Origin: Candidatus Tectimicrobiota bacterium | GTDB taxonomy: Bacteria; Tectomicrobia; Entotheonellia; Entotheonellales; Entotheonellaceae | Assembly (NCBI GenBank): GCA_026005175.1 | Contig: BPKO01000005.1 | Coordinates: 186,001 to 250,000 of the forward strand | Direction of reading: 5' to 3' | DNA length: 64,000 nt | In this document: positions 16,586 through 25,004 of the stretch, one piece after another | How the letters are laid out: every line of letters begins with the position of its first letter | Position numbering within the stretch: position 1 is the stretch's first letter | Translations under genes and position numbers: made by a program | The notes under the pieces: model-generated | Databases searched by the model: none | What the model was told of the DNA's origin: nothing | What the model saw: only the letters and a program-made list of their open reading frames with translations

Positions 16586-16614
16586 AAAAAACGCCCCCTG
16601 CTGCAATCAGGGGC
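16586..16614 (-). terminator. Intrinsic terminator of the RamB/ScfR-type gene
   Basis: Read on the minus strand directly after the stop codon: GCCCCTG, 7-base loop, CAGGGGGC (one G bulged), then G and six T. This ends the regulator transcript and separates it from the PAC2 gene. Confidence 0.8.
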
Positions 16615-18114
16615 TCAGGAAGCGCCAAAGGCCGCCTTGAGGCGAGCAAGGGCCTCGTGGCGCCGCTGCCGCGCCGCTTCTTGGGTGAAGAGGTGCGGCG
16701 GGGCGGCACGCTCGCCGCAGGCCTCAAGCCAGCAGCGCTCGCAGGTCTCGTTGATGGTAAGACGCGGGATGGCCGGGTCGTCCCAAAAGCGCACGGTGGC
16801 TTTGAAGGCGTCGTCGAGGCGAAAGCCCAGCGTCACGCTGGTGTTGGTGCCCGGCGTCAAGGCCAGGGGACGAGCCAGGGAAAGGCAGAAGTACTCGGCG
16901 TCGCTGTCGGCAAACACCGAGCGCTGTACGCCCAGCAGCGGCGCCTGCCCCTCTCCTTGCTGCTGCCGCTGGGCGAACTCGCGCAGCAGGCGCACCGCCA
17001 GCCAGCGGCGGCAGTAGTGCTCGTGCAAGTCGATGCCGTGGGGCAGGGGAAGGTGCGACATGTTGAGGTGCTTGGTCAGGCGGTAAACGCCGCTGCCGGC
17101 CACGCTGTGGAGGCGCAAAAAGTGCAGCTGGGGCAGGTGCAAGAACGTCGGCAGGAGCTCGCTCAGCCGGTAGAAGAACATCTCCGGCGTGGCCCGGTAG
17201 CGCGCCAGGAGAGCCAGAAACGCCTTGCCGTCCCAGCGCCGCCGCTGCAAAAAGGCGCCGAGGTCAGCCACCACCCGCTCGCGGTTCATGAGCAAGGCCC
17301 CGGCAAAGTACGAGGCTTTGAAGTCGTTAAAGACCTGGGCAAAGGAGTTGACCTCGATGGGCGAGGACGTGGCGGCGCGCTCGCGAAGCCCAAGGTAGCA
17401 GTAGCCAAGCTCGCGCCCGAGGACAAAGGCCTTCTGGGCCGGCAGCAGGCGGCGGTTGAGGAGCAGGCGCGGCGGGGTGGCGTCGATCCACACCGAGCGC
17501 AGCCCCTGCAGCTCGGGATAGGCCTCCAGCGCGGTGTCATCCAAGACGTACCCGTACGTCTCGGTGAGCACCGCCGCCAGCGCCTCAAGGGCCGGCGGCA
17601 CCTGCGGGTCCCAGCCGCGTTCGGCAACAAAGCGCGCCGCCGCCTCTTCCAGCTCGGGGAAGTAGTTGTGGTGCATCTCCTGGTAAGAGCGCAGCGCCGC
17701 ATAGAACAAGTGCTCAACGCGCATGTCGTAGCGGCTGGCCACCTCGCCGACCGCCCGAATAAGCGCACTGGCTTCGTGCGGGGCGCGGGTGATGAGGTCG
17801 AGCACGTCATGGGGCGCCACGCCGAAGAGCTGAAACGGAAACTCGCGCAGCAGCGGCGACGCAAGAAACGCTCCCAGGGAGTCGAGCTCCTGGTCGAGCT
17901 TGAGCGACACCAGCTCGTCGTAAGCAACGCCCAGGGCGGCCGCCAGCTGCATGATCCGGGCTGCCGAAGGATACTTCTTGCCCTTTTCGATTTCCGTCAG
18001 GTACGAAGGTGAAAGGCCAGTGCGCGCTGCCAGCGCCTTGAGGGTGTAGCCGCGCCGCTCGCGAAACTGCCGCAGCTTCATGCCAAAAATGGCCCGCACG
18101 TGGTCGCTCGACAT
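16615..18114 (-). CDS. XRE/IrrE-type transcriptional regulator (RamB/ScfR-like)
   Basis: A 499-aa regulator of the short-chain fatty-acyl regulator family. The N-terminal XRE helix-turn-helix (about residues 10-65) is KLRQFRERRGYTLKALAART with GLSPSYLTEIEKGKKYPS. The centre has IrrE-like segments (AFVLGRELGYCYLG, in which the HExxH-type metal motif is not intact) and the C-terminal part has a DUF2083-like region ending with several Cys (ETCERCWLEACGE). RamB controls aceA/aceB in corynebacteria, and this gene is divergent from isocitrate lyase with shared operators, so control of the glyoxylate bypass and autoregulation are likely. ATG 18114 follows GGAGGAGG. Confidence 0.85.
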   Translation of the reverse strand: MSSDHVRAIFGMKLRQFRERRGYTLKALAARTGLSPSYLTEIEKGKKYPSAARIMQLAAALGVAYDELVSLKLDQELDSLGAFLASPLLREFPFQLFGVAPHDVLDLITRAPHEASALIRAVGEVASRYDMRVEHLFYAALRSYQEMHHNYFPELEEAAARFVAERGWDPQVPPALEALAAVLTETYGYVLDDTALEAYPELQGLRSVWIDATPPRLLLNRRLLPAQKAFVLGRELGYCYLGLRERAATSSPIEVNSFAQVFNDFKASYFAGALLMNRERVVADLGAFLQRRRWDGKAFLALLARYRATPEMFFYRLSELLPTFLHLPQLHFLRLHSVAGSGVYRLTKHLNMSHLPLPHGIDLHEHYCRRWLAVRLLREFAQRQQQGEGQAPLLGVQRSVFADSDAEYFCLSLARPLALTPGTNTSVTLGFRLDDAFKATVRFWDDPAIPRLTINETCERCWLEACGERAAPPHLFTQEAARQRRHEALARLKAAFGAS

Positions 18115-18133
18115 CGCCGCCTCCTCCCTCCCT

Positions 18134-18163
18134 AGCATACCCCACTCGCCTCACCCCGCTCAA
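18134..18163 (-). promoter_or_regulatory. Promoter of the RamB/ScfR-type gene
   Basis: On the minus strand, TTGAGC (18163-18158), 18 bases, TATGCT (18139-18134). Transcription would begin close to the Shine-Dalgarno, leaving a very short leader. Confidence 0.5.
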
Positions 18164-18170
18164 GCCTCTG

Positions 18171-18230
18171 TTCGCTTTTAGCGAATTTTGTTTTTTAGCG
18201 AAAATTCGCTTGAAACAAAAATTCGCTTGA
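18171..18230. promoter_or_regulatory. AT-rich multi-site operator between ramB-like gene and aceA
   Basis: Three sites share the core TTCGC/GCGAA: palindrome TTCGCTTTTAGCGAA (18171-18185), palindrome AGCGAAAATTCGCT (18197-18210), and a direct repeat AAAATTCGCTTGA at 18201-18213 and 18218-18230 (17-base period). The composition is much more AT-rich than its surroundings. The sites overlap the aceA -35 and sit just upstream of the regulator's promoter, as expected for an autoregulated divergent control region. Confidence 0.75.
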
Positions 18231-18238
18231 GGTAGACT
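18210..18238 (+). promoter_or_regulatory. Promoter of isocitrate lyase gene
   Basis: TTGAAA at 18210-18215, 17 bases, TAGACT at 18233-18238. The spacer contains the last operator half-site, so a bound regulator would block RNA polymerase. Confidence 0.55.
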
Positions 18239-18319
18239 CTGCGCCATGGGGTTACCGCGAGAGGGTAGGGCGGGCCGCGCCTGCGGGGTGGCCGCCTTTT
18301 TGCCGTGAAGGAGGGACCG

Positions 18320-19489
18320 ATGGCAGTGAAGCGGTGGGAAGACATTGTGGCCGGACGGGTGGCGCCTTCGGCAACACCGGAGGAGCGCTTTTTGGAGTTT
18401 CGCTTTCCCCAGGAGCATCCCAGCACGCTGCTGCGGCGGCTGCTGGCTGAAGAACCCTACGTTTTTGCCCCCGGGCTTTACAATGCCGGCGGCATGAAGC
18501 TGGCGGCCTATGCCGGCTTTAAGGCAGCGTACCTGAGCGGCTTTTCGTACGCCGTCGAAGAGCACGGCGTCACCGACGTGGGGGCCTTCAGCCGCAGCGA
18601 AATTGCCGAGCAGGCCCGGCGCATGGTGCGTGCCTGTAACTACTGGGTGCGCGAGCAGTACGTCAACGAAGGCAAAATCGTGCAGCCCTTGCCCCTAATC
18701 ATGGACCTCGAAGACGGCCACGGCGGCTTTGGCCAGGTGCAGCAGTTCATGCAGCTGATCGTCCCCGCCGGGGTGGCCGGCGGCCACCTCGAAGACCAGG
18801 CGGAGCGGCGCTGCGGCCACCTGCCGGGCAAGGTGCTGGTGCCGGTTGAAAAGCAGATCGAGCGCCTGCTGGCCGCCCGCAGCGAGGCCGAGCAGCTGGG
18901 CTGCCCCGACTTCGTGCTTATCGCCCGCACCGATGCCGCCACCGCCCGCTACACCCCCGAAGGGGTGCGCGGCAGCCTCCAGCTGGCCATCGAGCGCACC
19001 CTGGCTTACGCGCGGGCCGAAATCCACAACCGCCGCGCCATCGACATGGCCTGGTGCGAGTTCCCCGACCAGGACTTCGATGCCATCGTCTACTGGGCGC
19101 GCGCGGTGCGCAAGGAGCACCCCGACTTGCCGCTGGCCCTCAACCTCTCCTCGTCGTTTGACTGGACCAACCCGCGCTACCGGCCCTACACCATGGAGCA
19201 GCTGGCCGAGGAAGGCTTTAAGTACCTCTTTATGACCCTGGCTGACAACCACGCCGGGCGCTGCGGCAGCTGGGCGTTCTTCATGGACATCCAGCGCCGT
19301 GGCATTGCCGCCTTTGCCGACTTGCAGCGCCGCGAGGCGGCGGTGCAGACGCCCTCGCGCAGCCATAACCTACTGGCCGGCACCAAGGCTTACTTTGTCG
19401 GCGGCACGGTGTTTGGCTCGCGCAGCTTCACCGCCGGCGACGTGCGCCAGTCCGACGCCGAGCTGTCGCTGGTGGACGTCAAGGCGTAG
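18320..19489 (+). CDS. aceA: Isocitrate lyase
   Basis: A 389-aa enzyme of the ICL/PEP-mutase family that splits isocitrate into glyoxylate and succinate. [20 protein letters not shown] gives the metal site. The catalytic loop is [13 protein letters not shown], followed by [18 protein letters not shown] and [10 protein letters not shown], the order seen in ICLs. The loop reads RRCGH where classical ICL has KKCGH and methylisocitrate lyase KRCGH; the downstream spacing favours ICL. It is shorter than E. coli AceA (about 434 aa). ATG 18320 follows GGAGG. Its 3' end overlaps the convergent M20 gene by 11 bases. No malate synthase is in the window. Confidence 0.85.
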   Translation: MAVKRWEDIVAGRVAPSATPEERFLEFRFPQEHPSTLLRRLLAEEPYVFAPGLYNAGGMKLAAYAGFKAAYLSGFSYAVEEHGVTDVGAFSRSEIAEQARRMVRACNYWVREQYVNEGKIVQPLPLIMDLEDGHGGFGQVQQFMQLIVPAGVAGGHLEDQAERRCGHLPGKVLVPVEKQIERLLAARSEAEQLGCPDFVLIARTDAATARYTPEGVRGSLQLAIERTLAYARAEIHNRRAIDMAWCEFPDQDFDAIVYWARAVRKEHPDLPLALNLSSSFDWTNPRYRPYTMEQLAEEGFKYLFMTLADNHAGRCGSWAFFMDIQRRGIAAFADLQRREAAVQTPSRSHNLLAGTKAYFVGGTVFGSRSFTAGDVRQSDAELSLVDVKA

Positions 19490-20882
19490 GCGAGCGGCGG
19501 GGCACCGCGGTGCCCCGCTCGGCCAGCAGCGCGAAGTACTTCACAAAGGCTTTAAGGCCGCCGCTGGCCTGTCCCCAGTCGAAGTACTCGTTGGGGGCAT
19601 GGTAGCCGTGCTCGGGCAGGCTGAGGCCCAAAAAGACCACCGGCACGCGCAGTTCCTCGGCCAGGGTGACCACGGCGCCGATGGAGCCCCCCTCGCGGAT
19701 AAACGCCGGCGAGCGGCCAAAGCCAAAGCGCAGCGCGGCGCGCACCGCCTCGGCGTAAAACCCCTCGAAGCTTCCCAGATAGGGCCGCAGCGCCCCCGCT
19801 TGGCGCACTTCCACCTCGGGGTGGCACTGGCGCACGAAGTCGCGCACCAGGGCAAAAATGCGCTCGGGGTCCTGGTCGGGGACCAGGCGCATGCTGAGCT
19901 TGGCCTCGGCAGCGGCCGGGACGATGGTTTTCACGCCGGGACCGTGGTAGCCGCCGCTGATGCCGTGCACTTCGAAAGTCGGCCGGCTCCACAGGGCCTG
20001 GACGGTTTCCGCCACGCTGCGGGTGCGTAGCCGGTAGAGGCCATGGGCGCGCTTGAAGGCCGCCAGGCTGAACCCCGAGGCCAGGAAGTTGGCCAGCTCA
20101 GCGCGGCGCAGGCGCCGCACGTCATCGTAAAATCCCTTGATTTTCACCCTGCCGCTGCGCGCGTCGTAACACTGGGTAATCAGCTGGGCCAGCTCCCCCA
20201 CCGGGTTGCGCGCCGCGCCGCCGGTGAGGCCGGAGTGGCAGTCTTTGGCGGCGGTCTGCAGCCGCAGGGTGAGGGCCAGTAGCCCACGCAGGCCATAAGG
20301 CACCGCCGGCCGCGTGCGCGACAGCCAAACGGTGTCGGAGACCAGCACCGACTGGCAAGTCAGGGCCGCACGGCGGGCGCGGACAAAGTGGGCAAAGTGG
20401 GGGCTACCGATTTCTTCTTCGAGCTCCCACAGAAACTGCACGTTGAGCGGGATGCCCTGCTGGTGGGCAAAGCGCGCCGCCAGCAGCGCCGTGAGCGCCG
20501 GTCCCTTGTCGTCGGTGGTGCCGCGGCCAAGATAGCGGTCGCCGTCGCGGTGAAAGGCAAAGGGCGCAAAGCGCCACTCGGGCTCCTCGGCCGGCTGCAC
20601 GTCAAGGTGGTTATAAATCGCCACCGTGGGCCATGCCGGGTCTCCCTGCAGCTGCCCAAAGACCACCGGATAGCCGGGGGTGTCGACGACTTCGGCCTGG
20701 GCGCCGCAGGCCTGCAGAATCTCGGCGGCGCGCCGCGCCCCGCGCCGCACGTCCTCGGCGTGCGCCGGGTCCATGCTGACCGTCGGGATCTGCACCAGAT
20801 CCCGCAGCAGCGCTTCGAACTCCTCACGCAGCGCCGGCAGCGCCTGCGTCAAGGCCTCGTTGAGCTCGCCATCGCTGCGCAT
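19479..20882 (-). CDS. M20-family metallopeptidase (dipeptidase/deacylase type)
   Basis: A 467-aa zinc peptidase of the ArgE/DapE/CPG2 group. The ligands appear in order: YNHLDVQP (His), [10 protein letters not shown] (bridging Asp), [11 protein letters not shown] (catalytic and metal Glu), VSDTVWL (Asp), and [13 protein letters not shown] near the end (His). A dimerisation domain lies between, around [14 protein letters not shown]. It probably hydrolyses a dipeptide or N-acyl amino acid. ATG 20882 follows AAAGGAGG. No signal peptide, so cytoplasmic. Confidence 0.9.
   Translation of the reverse strand: MRSDGELNEALTQALPALREEFEALLRDLVQIPTVSMDPAHAEDVRRGARRAAEILQACGAQAEVVDTPGYPVVFGQLQGDPAWPTVAIYNHLDVQPAEEPEWRFAPFAFHRDGDRYLGRGTTDDKGPALTALLAARFAHQQGIPLNVQFLWELEEEIGSPHFAHFVRARRAALTCQSVLVSDTVWLSRTRPAVPYGLRGLLALTLRLQTAAKDCHSGLTGGAARNPVGELAQLITQCYDARSGRVKIKGFYDDVRRLRRAELANFLASGFSLAAFKRAHGLYRLRTRSVAETVQALWSRPTFEVHGISGGYHGPGVKTIVPAAAEAKLSMRLVPDQDPERIFALVRDFVRQCHPEVEVRQAGALRPYLGSFEGFYAEAVRAALRFGFGRSPAFIREGGSIGAVVTLAEELRVPVVFLGLSLPEHGYHAPNEYFDWGQASGGLKAFVKYFALLAERGTAVPRRSPTP
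19492..19520. repeat. GC-rich hairpin at the aceA/M20 convergent junction
   Basis: GGGGCACC-GC-GGTGCCCC (19499-19516) with flanking GAGC/GCTC. It is just past the aceA stop and within the last codons of the M20 gene. It may slow polymerase from both sides, but no T-run follows. Confidence 0.45.
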
Positions 20883-20908
20883 ACTACCTCCTTTTACCGC
20901 ACACGTGG

Positions 20909-20937
20909 CAGACACGGTTCCTCAAGGCGAGTATAAT
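20909..20937 (+). promoter_or_regulatory. Promoter of the 2-hydroxyacid dehydrogenase gene
   Basis: CAGACA at 20909-20914, 17 bases, TATAAT at 20932-20937, 41 bases before the ATG. The leader contains AAGAGGAG as Shine-Dalgarno. Confidence 0.65.
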
Positions 20938-20978
20938 AGCGGCGACAACCGCTGACCCTCAGCCAAGAGGAGCCTTCC

Positions 20979-21962
20979 ATGCCCTACAAAATCGTCTTGT
21001 CGCCTCACTTGCCTGCGGCCATCGTGGATACCGCCTACGCCTTGCTTCCCCCTGGCTACACCCTGGAAGTGGTCGATCCGGGGGGACCGGAGTTCCTGGA
21101 AGCCATGCGCGACGCCGACTTCTTTGTCGGCTTTGCCCGCCTGGGGTTCGACGACGACTTTTACCGCGCGGCGCCGCGCCTCAAGCTGGTACAGCTGCTC
21201 AGTGCCGGGTACGACCGCATCAACATCGAGGCTGCGCGGCGCGCCGGGGTGCCGGTGGCCAACAACGGCGGCGCCAACGCCGTGGCGGTGGCCGAGCACA
21301 CCCTGATGCTCATGCTCGCCGTTTACAAGCGGCTGGCCTGGCACCACCACAACGTCATCAGCGGCAAGTGGCGCGTCGGCGACTTCGCCAACCCCCGCCT
21401 GTACGAGCTGGCGGGGAAAACCCTGGGCATCGTCGGCCTGGGCACCATCGGCAAGAAAGTGGCGCGCCGGGCGCAGGCCTTCGAGATGCGGGTGCAGTAC
21501 TACGACCTCGTGCGCCTCAGCGAGGACCAAGAAGACGCCCTGGGGGTGCGGTTTGTCCTCTTTCCGGAGCTGCTGCGCACTTCGGACGTCGTCTCCTTGC
21601 ACGTGCCGCTCACCGAGCGCACCCGCGGCATGATGAGCACCCGCGAGTTTGCCGCCATGAAGCACGACGCCATCCTCATCAACACCTGCCGCGGCCCGGT
21701 GGTGGACGAGGAAGCGCTGTACCACGCCCTGACCACGGGCCAAATCGCCGGAGCCGGTCTCGACGTCCTGCAGCAGGAGCCGCCGCCGGCCGACCATCCC
21801 CTCTTCAAGCTCGACAATGTCGTCTTTACCCCCCATACCGCCGGCCCCACCTGGGAGACGTGGACGCGGGCCTTTCGCAACGCCTATGACAACATCCAGC
21901 GGGTGGCCGCCGGCTCGCCCCCCCTGTGGGTCATCCCGGAGCTGCGCCTGCCCTCACTCTAG
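20979..21962 (+). CDS. D-isomer-specific 2-hydroxyacid dehydrogenase
   Basis: A 327-aa NAD(P)-dependent dehydrogenase of the phosphoglycerate/glyoxylate reductase family. The dinucleotide loop is LGIVGLGTIGKKVARRA. Catalytic Arg lies in NTCRGPVVDE, Glu in VLQQEPPP, and His in FTPHTAGPT. The N-terminal substrate domain has LLSAGYDRINIEAA and GANAVAVAEHTL. It lies near isocitrate lyase, so reduction of glyoxylate is possible, but phosphoglycerate or another 2-oxoacid cannot be ruled out. The stop overlaps the convergent enoyl-CoA hydratase gene by 4 bases. Confidence 0.88.
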   Translation: MPYKIVLSPHLPAAIVDTAYALLPPGYTLEVVDPGGPEFLEAMRDADFFVGFARLGFDDDFYRAAPRLKLVQLLSAGYDRINIEAARRAGVPVANNGGANAVAVAEHTLMLMLAVYKRLAWHHHNVISGKWRVGDFANPRLYELAGKTLGIVGLGTIGKKVARRAQAFEMRVQYYDLVRLSEDQEDALGVRFVLFPELLRTSDVVSLHVPLTERTRGMMSTREFAAMKHDAILINTCRGPVVDEEALYHALTTGQIAGAGLDVLQQEPPPADHPLFKLDNVVFTPHTAGPTWETWTRAFRNAYDNIQRVAAGSPPLWVIPELRLPSL

Positions 21963-22825
21963 CCCTGGGCTTTGGGCCCAAAGGGCTCGGGCCGGAAGGG
22001 GGCGTCGCGCTTCTCCAAAAAGGCGCGCATGCCCCCCTGGCGCATGGCGACAAAGAGCTCGTCGCGCAGCGGCAAGTGGGAGGCGTGGGCCAGGGTGGAG
22101 AGCACGCCGTTGAGCAGCAGGCCGCCGTAGAGGCCGGCAGCCTGCAAGCCCATGCAGGTGATGGCTTTGTTGAGGCGCACCGAGGGCTCGGGCACCTTGG
22201 CGATGCGTTCGGCCAGAGCCCGCGCCCGCGGCAGCAGCTGTGCGGCCGGCACCACCTCGTTGACCAGCCCCAGGCGCAGGGCCTCGTACGCGTCGAGATG
22301 GTCGCCGGTGAGGGCGTAGCGGTGGGCCGCCTTCCAGCCGGCGAGGGCGGCAAAAAGGAAGGTGGTGTTGGAGATGTGGCGCACCTCGGGCTGCCCGAAT
22401 ACCGCCTCCTCTGAAGCCAGGGTGATGTCGCAGGCCAGGGCGTACCAGAAGCCCCCGCCCATCGCCCAGCCGTTTACCGCTGCAATCACCGGCGTGCCCA
22501 GCTGCCACAGGTGCAGCAGCTTGCGCACGTTGTCGGTGTCGTTGTCCCACCACACCTTGAGGTACTCGCCGAGGCTCAGGCCGCTGGGGTCAAGGCGGCT
22601 GCGGGGCTGCTCCGGGCTCGGCGCCATGTCGTAGCCGGCGGAAAAGGCGCGGCCGGCGCCGGTGAGGATGATGGCCCGCACCTCGCGATCGGCGTCGGCT
22701 TCGTCGAGGGCAGCGTGCAGCTCGGCTTCCAGCGCCGGGTTCAGGGCGTTGAGGGCTTCGGGGCGGTGCAGCGTCAGCGTCACCACCGGCCCCGTCTTGT
22801 CGTAGAGCAGGTGCTGGTAAGGCAT
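21959..22825 (-). CDS. Enoyl-CoA hydratase/isomerase (crotonase) family protein
   Basis: A 288-aa crotonase. VTLTLHRPEALNALNP starts the fold. FSAGYDMAP is the first oxyanion-hole segment and GWAMGGGFWYALACDITLASE the second. The region where hydratases carry catalytic Glu reads FGQPEVRHISNTT, with a Glu present. ATG 22825 follows GGAGG. It sits 14 bases downstream of the acyl-CoA synthetase gene, so the pair may activate and then hydrate or isomerise a carboxylic acid. Confidence 0.86.
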   Translation of the reverse strand: MPYQHLLYDKTGPVVTLTLHRPEALNALNPALEAELHAALDEADADREVRAIILTGAGRAFSAGYDMAPSPEQPRSRLDPSGLSLGEYLKVWWDNDTDNVRKLLHLWQLGTPVIAAVNGWAMGGGFWYALACDITLASEEAVFGQPEVRHISNTTFLFAALAGWKAAHRYALTGDHLDAYEALRLGLVNEVVPAAQLLPRARALAERIAKVPEPSVRLNKAITCMGLQAAGLYGGLLLNGVLSTLAHASHLPLRDELFVAMRQGGMRAFLEKRDAPFRPEPFGPKAQG

Positions 22826-22839
22826 GGCCTCCTCCGCGG

Positions 22840-24969
22840 TCACAGCAGCCCGGCGGCGCGGGCCCAGCGGTACTTGGCGCCGAGCACCGCCACCGGCTTC
22901 TCGGTGGTGTACGGGTACGCCAGGATGTGGTGCGCCATGAGGTACTGGCAGGCCGCCTCGACTTCCACGTCGCCTACCAGGGAAGCGACGATGGGCTTGT
23001 GAATACCGCGCTGGCGCGCCTCTTCCACCACCTCGCTGAGCAGGGTGGCAAACACCATGGGCGGCGTGATGATGGTGTGCCAGTAGCCAAGAATGAGGGC
23101 ATGCACGCGCGCGTCGTTAAGCGCCACGGTAATGGCGCGGCGGTAAGTGGTGGGCGGCTCGCCTCCCGTGATGTCTACTGGGTTGCCGGCGGCGCCAAAG
23201 GGCGGAATGATCTCCCGAAAGGCGGCATCGAGGTCGGGTGGCAGGGTCATCAGCTGCAGCCCGTGGTCGACGCAGGCGTCAGACAGCAGCACCCCCGAGC
23301 CGCCAGCACCGGTGAGGATGAGCACGTTTTCCCCCTTGGGGGTGGGCAGAACTTGCAGGCCACGGGCAAACTCCAACATGTCATTGAGACTCAGGGCGCG
23401 GATGACCCCGCACTGGCGCAGCACCGCGTCGTAAATGCGGTCGTTGCCGGCCAGGGCGCCGGTGTGCGAGCGGGCGGCGCGGGCACCCAGGGCGGTGCGG
23501 CCGGCTTTGAGCACGACGATGGGCTTTTTCTTCGACACCCGCTGCGCCACCTCGGCAAAGGCCCGCCCGTCTTTGAGGTCTTCCACGTGCATGGCAATCA
23601 CCTGCGTGTGGGGATCCTGCTCGAAAAAGGTGAGCAAGTCGTCCTCGTCGATGTCCGACTTGTTGCCCAGGCCGACGATGGCCGACACGCCCATTTTCGT
23701 CGAGCGGCTAAAGCCCACGATGGCCATGCCCACGCCGCCGCTTTGCGACGACAAGGCCACGCTGCCCCGTTCGGTATAGGGGGTGCAAAAGGTGGCGCAG
23801 AGGTTTTTGGGGGTGTAGTAAAAGCCGTAGATGTTGGGTCCCATGAGGCGCACGTTGTACTGGCGGGCAATGCGCACCACTTCTTGCTGCAGCGCCACCT
23901 CTCCCACTTCGGCAAAGCCCGAAGGAATAAGAATGGCGCCGGCGATTTGCTTCTGCCCCACCTCGGGGAGCACCTGCGGCACCAGGCGGGCAGGAATACA
24001 GAAAATGGCAATGTCCACCGGGCCGGGAATGTCAAGGACGCTCTTGTAGCACGGCCGCCCCAGGATGGCCTCGGCGCGCGGGTGAATGGGGTAGATCTGG
24101 CCCGCGTAGCCGCCGTTGATCAGGTTTTGCATCACCGCGTGGCCGATTTTCCCTTCTTCGGGAGAGGCGCCGATGACGGCCACCGCCTCAGGTTGCATGA
24201 TGCGCCGCATGGCGCGCAGGATCTCCTCCTGGGAGGGGCGGTAGCGGTCCGGAGGTGGGCTGAAGTCGACGACCATGCGGGCATCGACTGCCGTGGCCCC
24301 TTCGGGTGTCGCAAACACCGGGTTCAAGTCCAACTCGCGGATTGCCGGAAAGTCGTGCACCAGCTGCGAAACGCGCACGATGAGGTCGGCCAGCGCCTCG
24401 CGCTGCACCCCCGGGGTGCCGCGCACGCCGCGCAGCACCGCCGCTCCGGCAAGCTCGTCGAGCATGGCCAGGGCCTCCTGGGGCGTGGTGGGCGCCAGGC
24501 GAAAGGTGACGTCTTGTAGCACCTCCACGAAAATGCCGCCCAGCCCGAAGGCCACCACCTTGCCAAAGCTGGGGTCGGTGGTGGCGCCGACGATCACTTC
24601 CTGTCCGCCAGAGAGCATGCGCTGCACCTGCACCCCGAGGAGCGTGGCGTCGGGCTTGTAGGCGCGCGCGTTGGCCAGCAGCGTGGCGTAAGCGCGCTCG
24701 ACTTCTGCCGCGCTCGTTAAACCGGTAAGCACGCCTCGCGCTTCGGTCTTGTGAAGGATATCGGGCGAAGCGATTTTGAGAACAACGGGAAACCCGATGT
24801 CTTGGGCCAGGCGGACGGCCTCGGCGGCCGAGGTGGCCAGGCCTTGCGGGGGGGTAGGAATACCATAGGCAGCACAGACGCGCTGCGCTTCCGGCGGCGT
24901 CAGGGCGCTGCGGCCGGCGCGCCGCACTTCCTCCAGCACGGCCCTTACGGTGTCCCCATCATAGTGCAT
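22840..24969 (-). CDS. ADP-forming acyl-CoA synthetase (fused ATP-grasp and CoA-ligase halves)
   Basis: A 709-aa NDP-forming acyl-CoA synthetase. Residues about 10-220 are the ATP-grasp (beta) half: GFPVVLKIASPDILHKTEARG, IVGATTDPSFGKVVAFGLGG, and IRELDLNPVFA. From about 245 on comes the alpha half, with CoA-binding AVIGASPEEGKIGHAVMQNL, SQSGGVGMAIV, and ARSHTGALAGNDRIYDAV, whose His is the phosphorylated residue. The beta-alpha order in one chain is a known arrangement. It makes acyl-CoA plus ADP reversibly. It lies within the HIT-ygfZ-synthetase-hydratase run. Confidence 0.9.
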   Translation of the reverse strand: MHYDGDTVRAVLEEVRRAGRSALTPPEAQRVCAAYGIPTPPQGLATSAAEAVRLAQDIGFPVVLKIASPDILHKTEARGVLTGLTSAAEVERAYATLLANARAYKPDATLLGVQVQRMLSGGQEVIVGATTDPSFGKVVAFGLGGIFVEVLQDVTFRLAPTTPQEALAMLDELAGAAVLRGVRGTPGVQREALADLIVRVSQLVHDFPAIRELDLNPVFATPEGATAVDARMVVDFSPPPDRYRPSQEEILRAMRRIMQPEAVAVIGASPEEGKIGHAVMQNLINGGYAGQIYPIHPRAEAILGRPCYKSVLDIPGPVDIAIFCIPARLVPQVLPEVGQKQIAGAILIPSGFAEVGEVALQQEVVRIARQYNVRLMGPNIYGFYYTPKNLCATFCTPYTERGSVALSSQSGGVGMAIVGFSRSTKMGVSAIVGLGNKSDIDEDDLLTFFEQDPHTQVIAMHVEDLKDGRAFAEVAQRVSKKKPIVVLKAGRTALGARAARSHTGALAGNDRIYDAVLRQCGVIRALSLNDMLEFARGLQVLPTPKGENVLILTGAGGSGVLLSDACVDHGLQLMTLPPDLDAAFREIIPPFGAAGNPVDITGGEPPTTYRRAITVALNDARVHALILGYWHTIITPPMVFATLLSEVVEEARQRGIHKPIVASLVGDVEVEAACQYLMAHHILAYPYTTEKPVAVLGAKYRWARAAGLL

Positions 24970-25004
24970 AGGCAGTCTCCCGAAGACAAAAGGTCATTCC
25001 AAGC

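Noticed and set aside
16657-18012. A 451-codon plus-strand frame
   Set aside because: Shadow of the RamB/ScfR-type regulator on the other strand.
22927-24519. A 530-codon plus-strand frame
   Set aside because: Lies opposite the acyl-CoA synthetase, whose motifs are complete.
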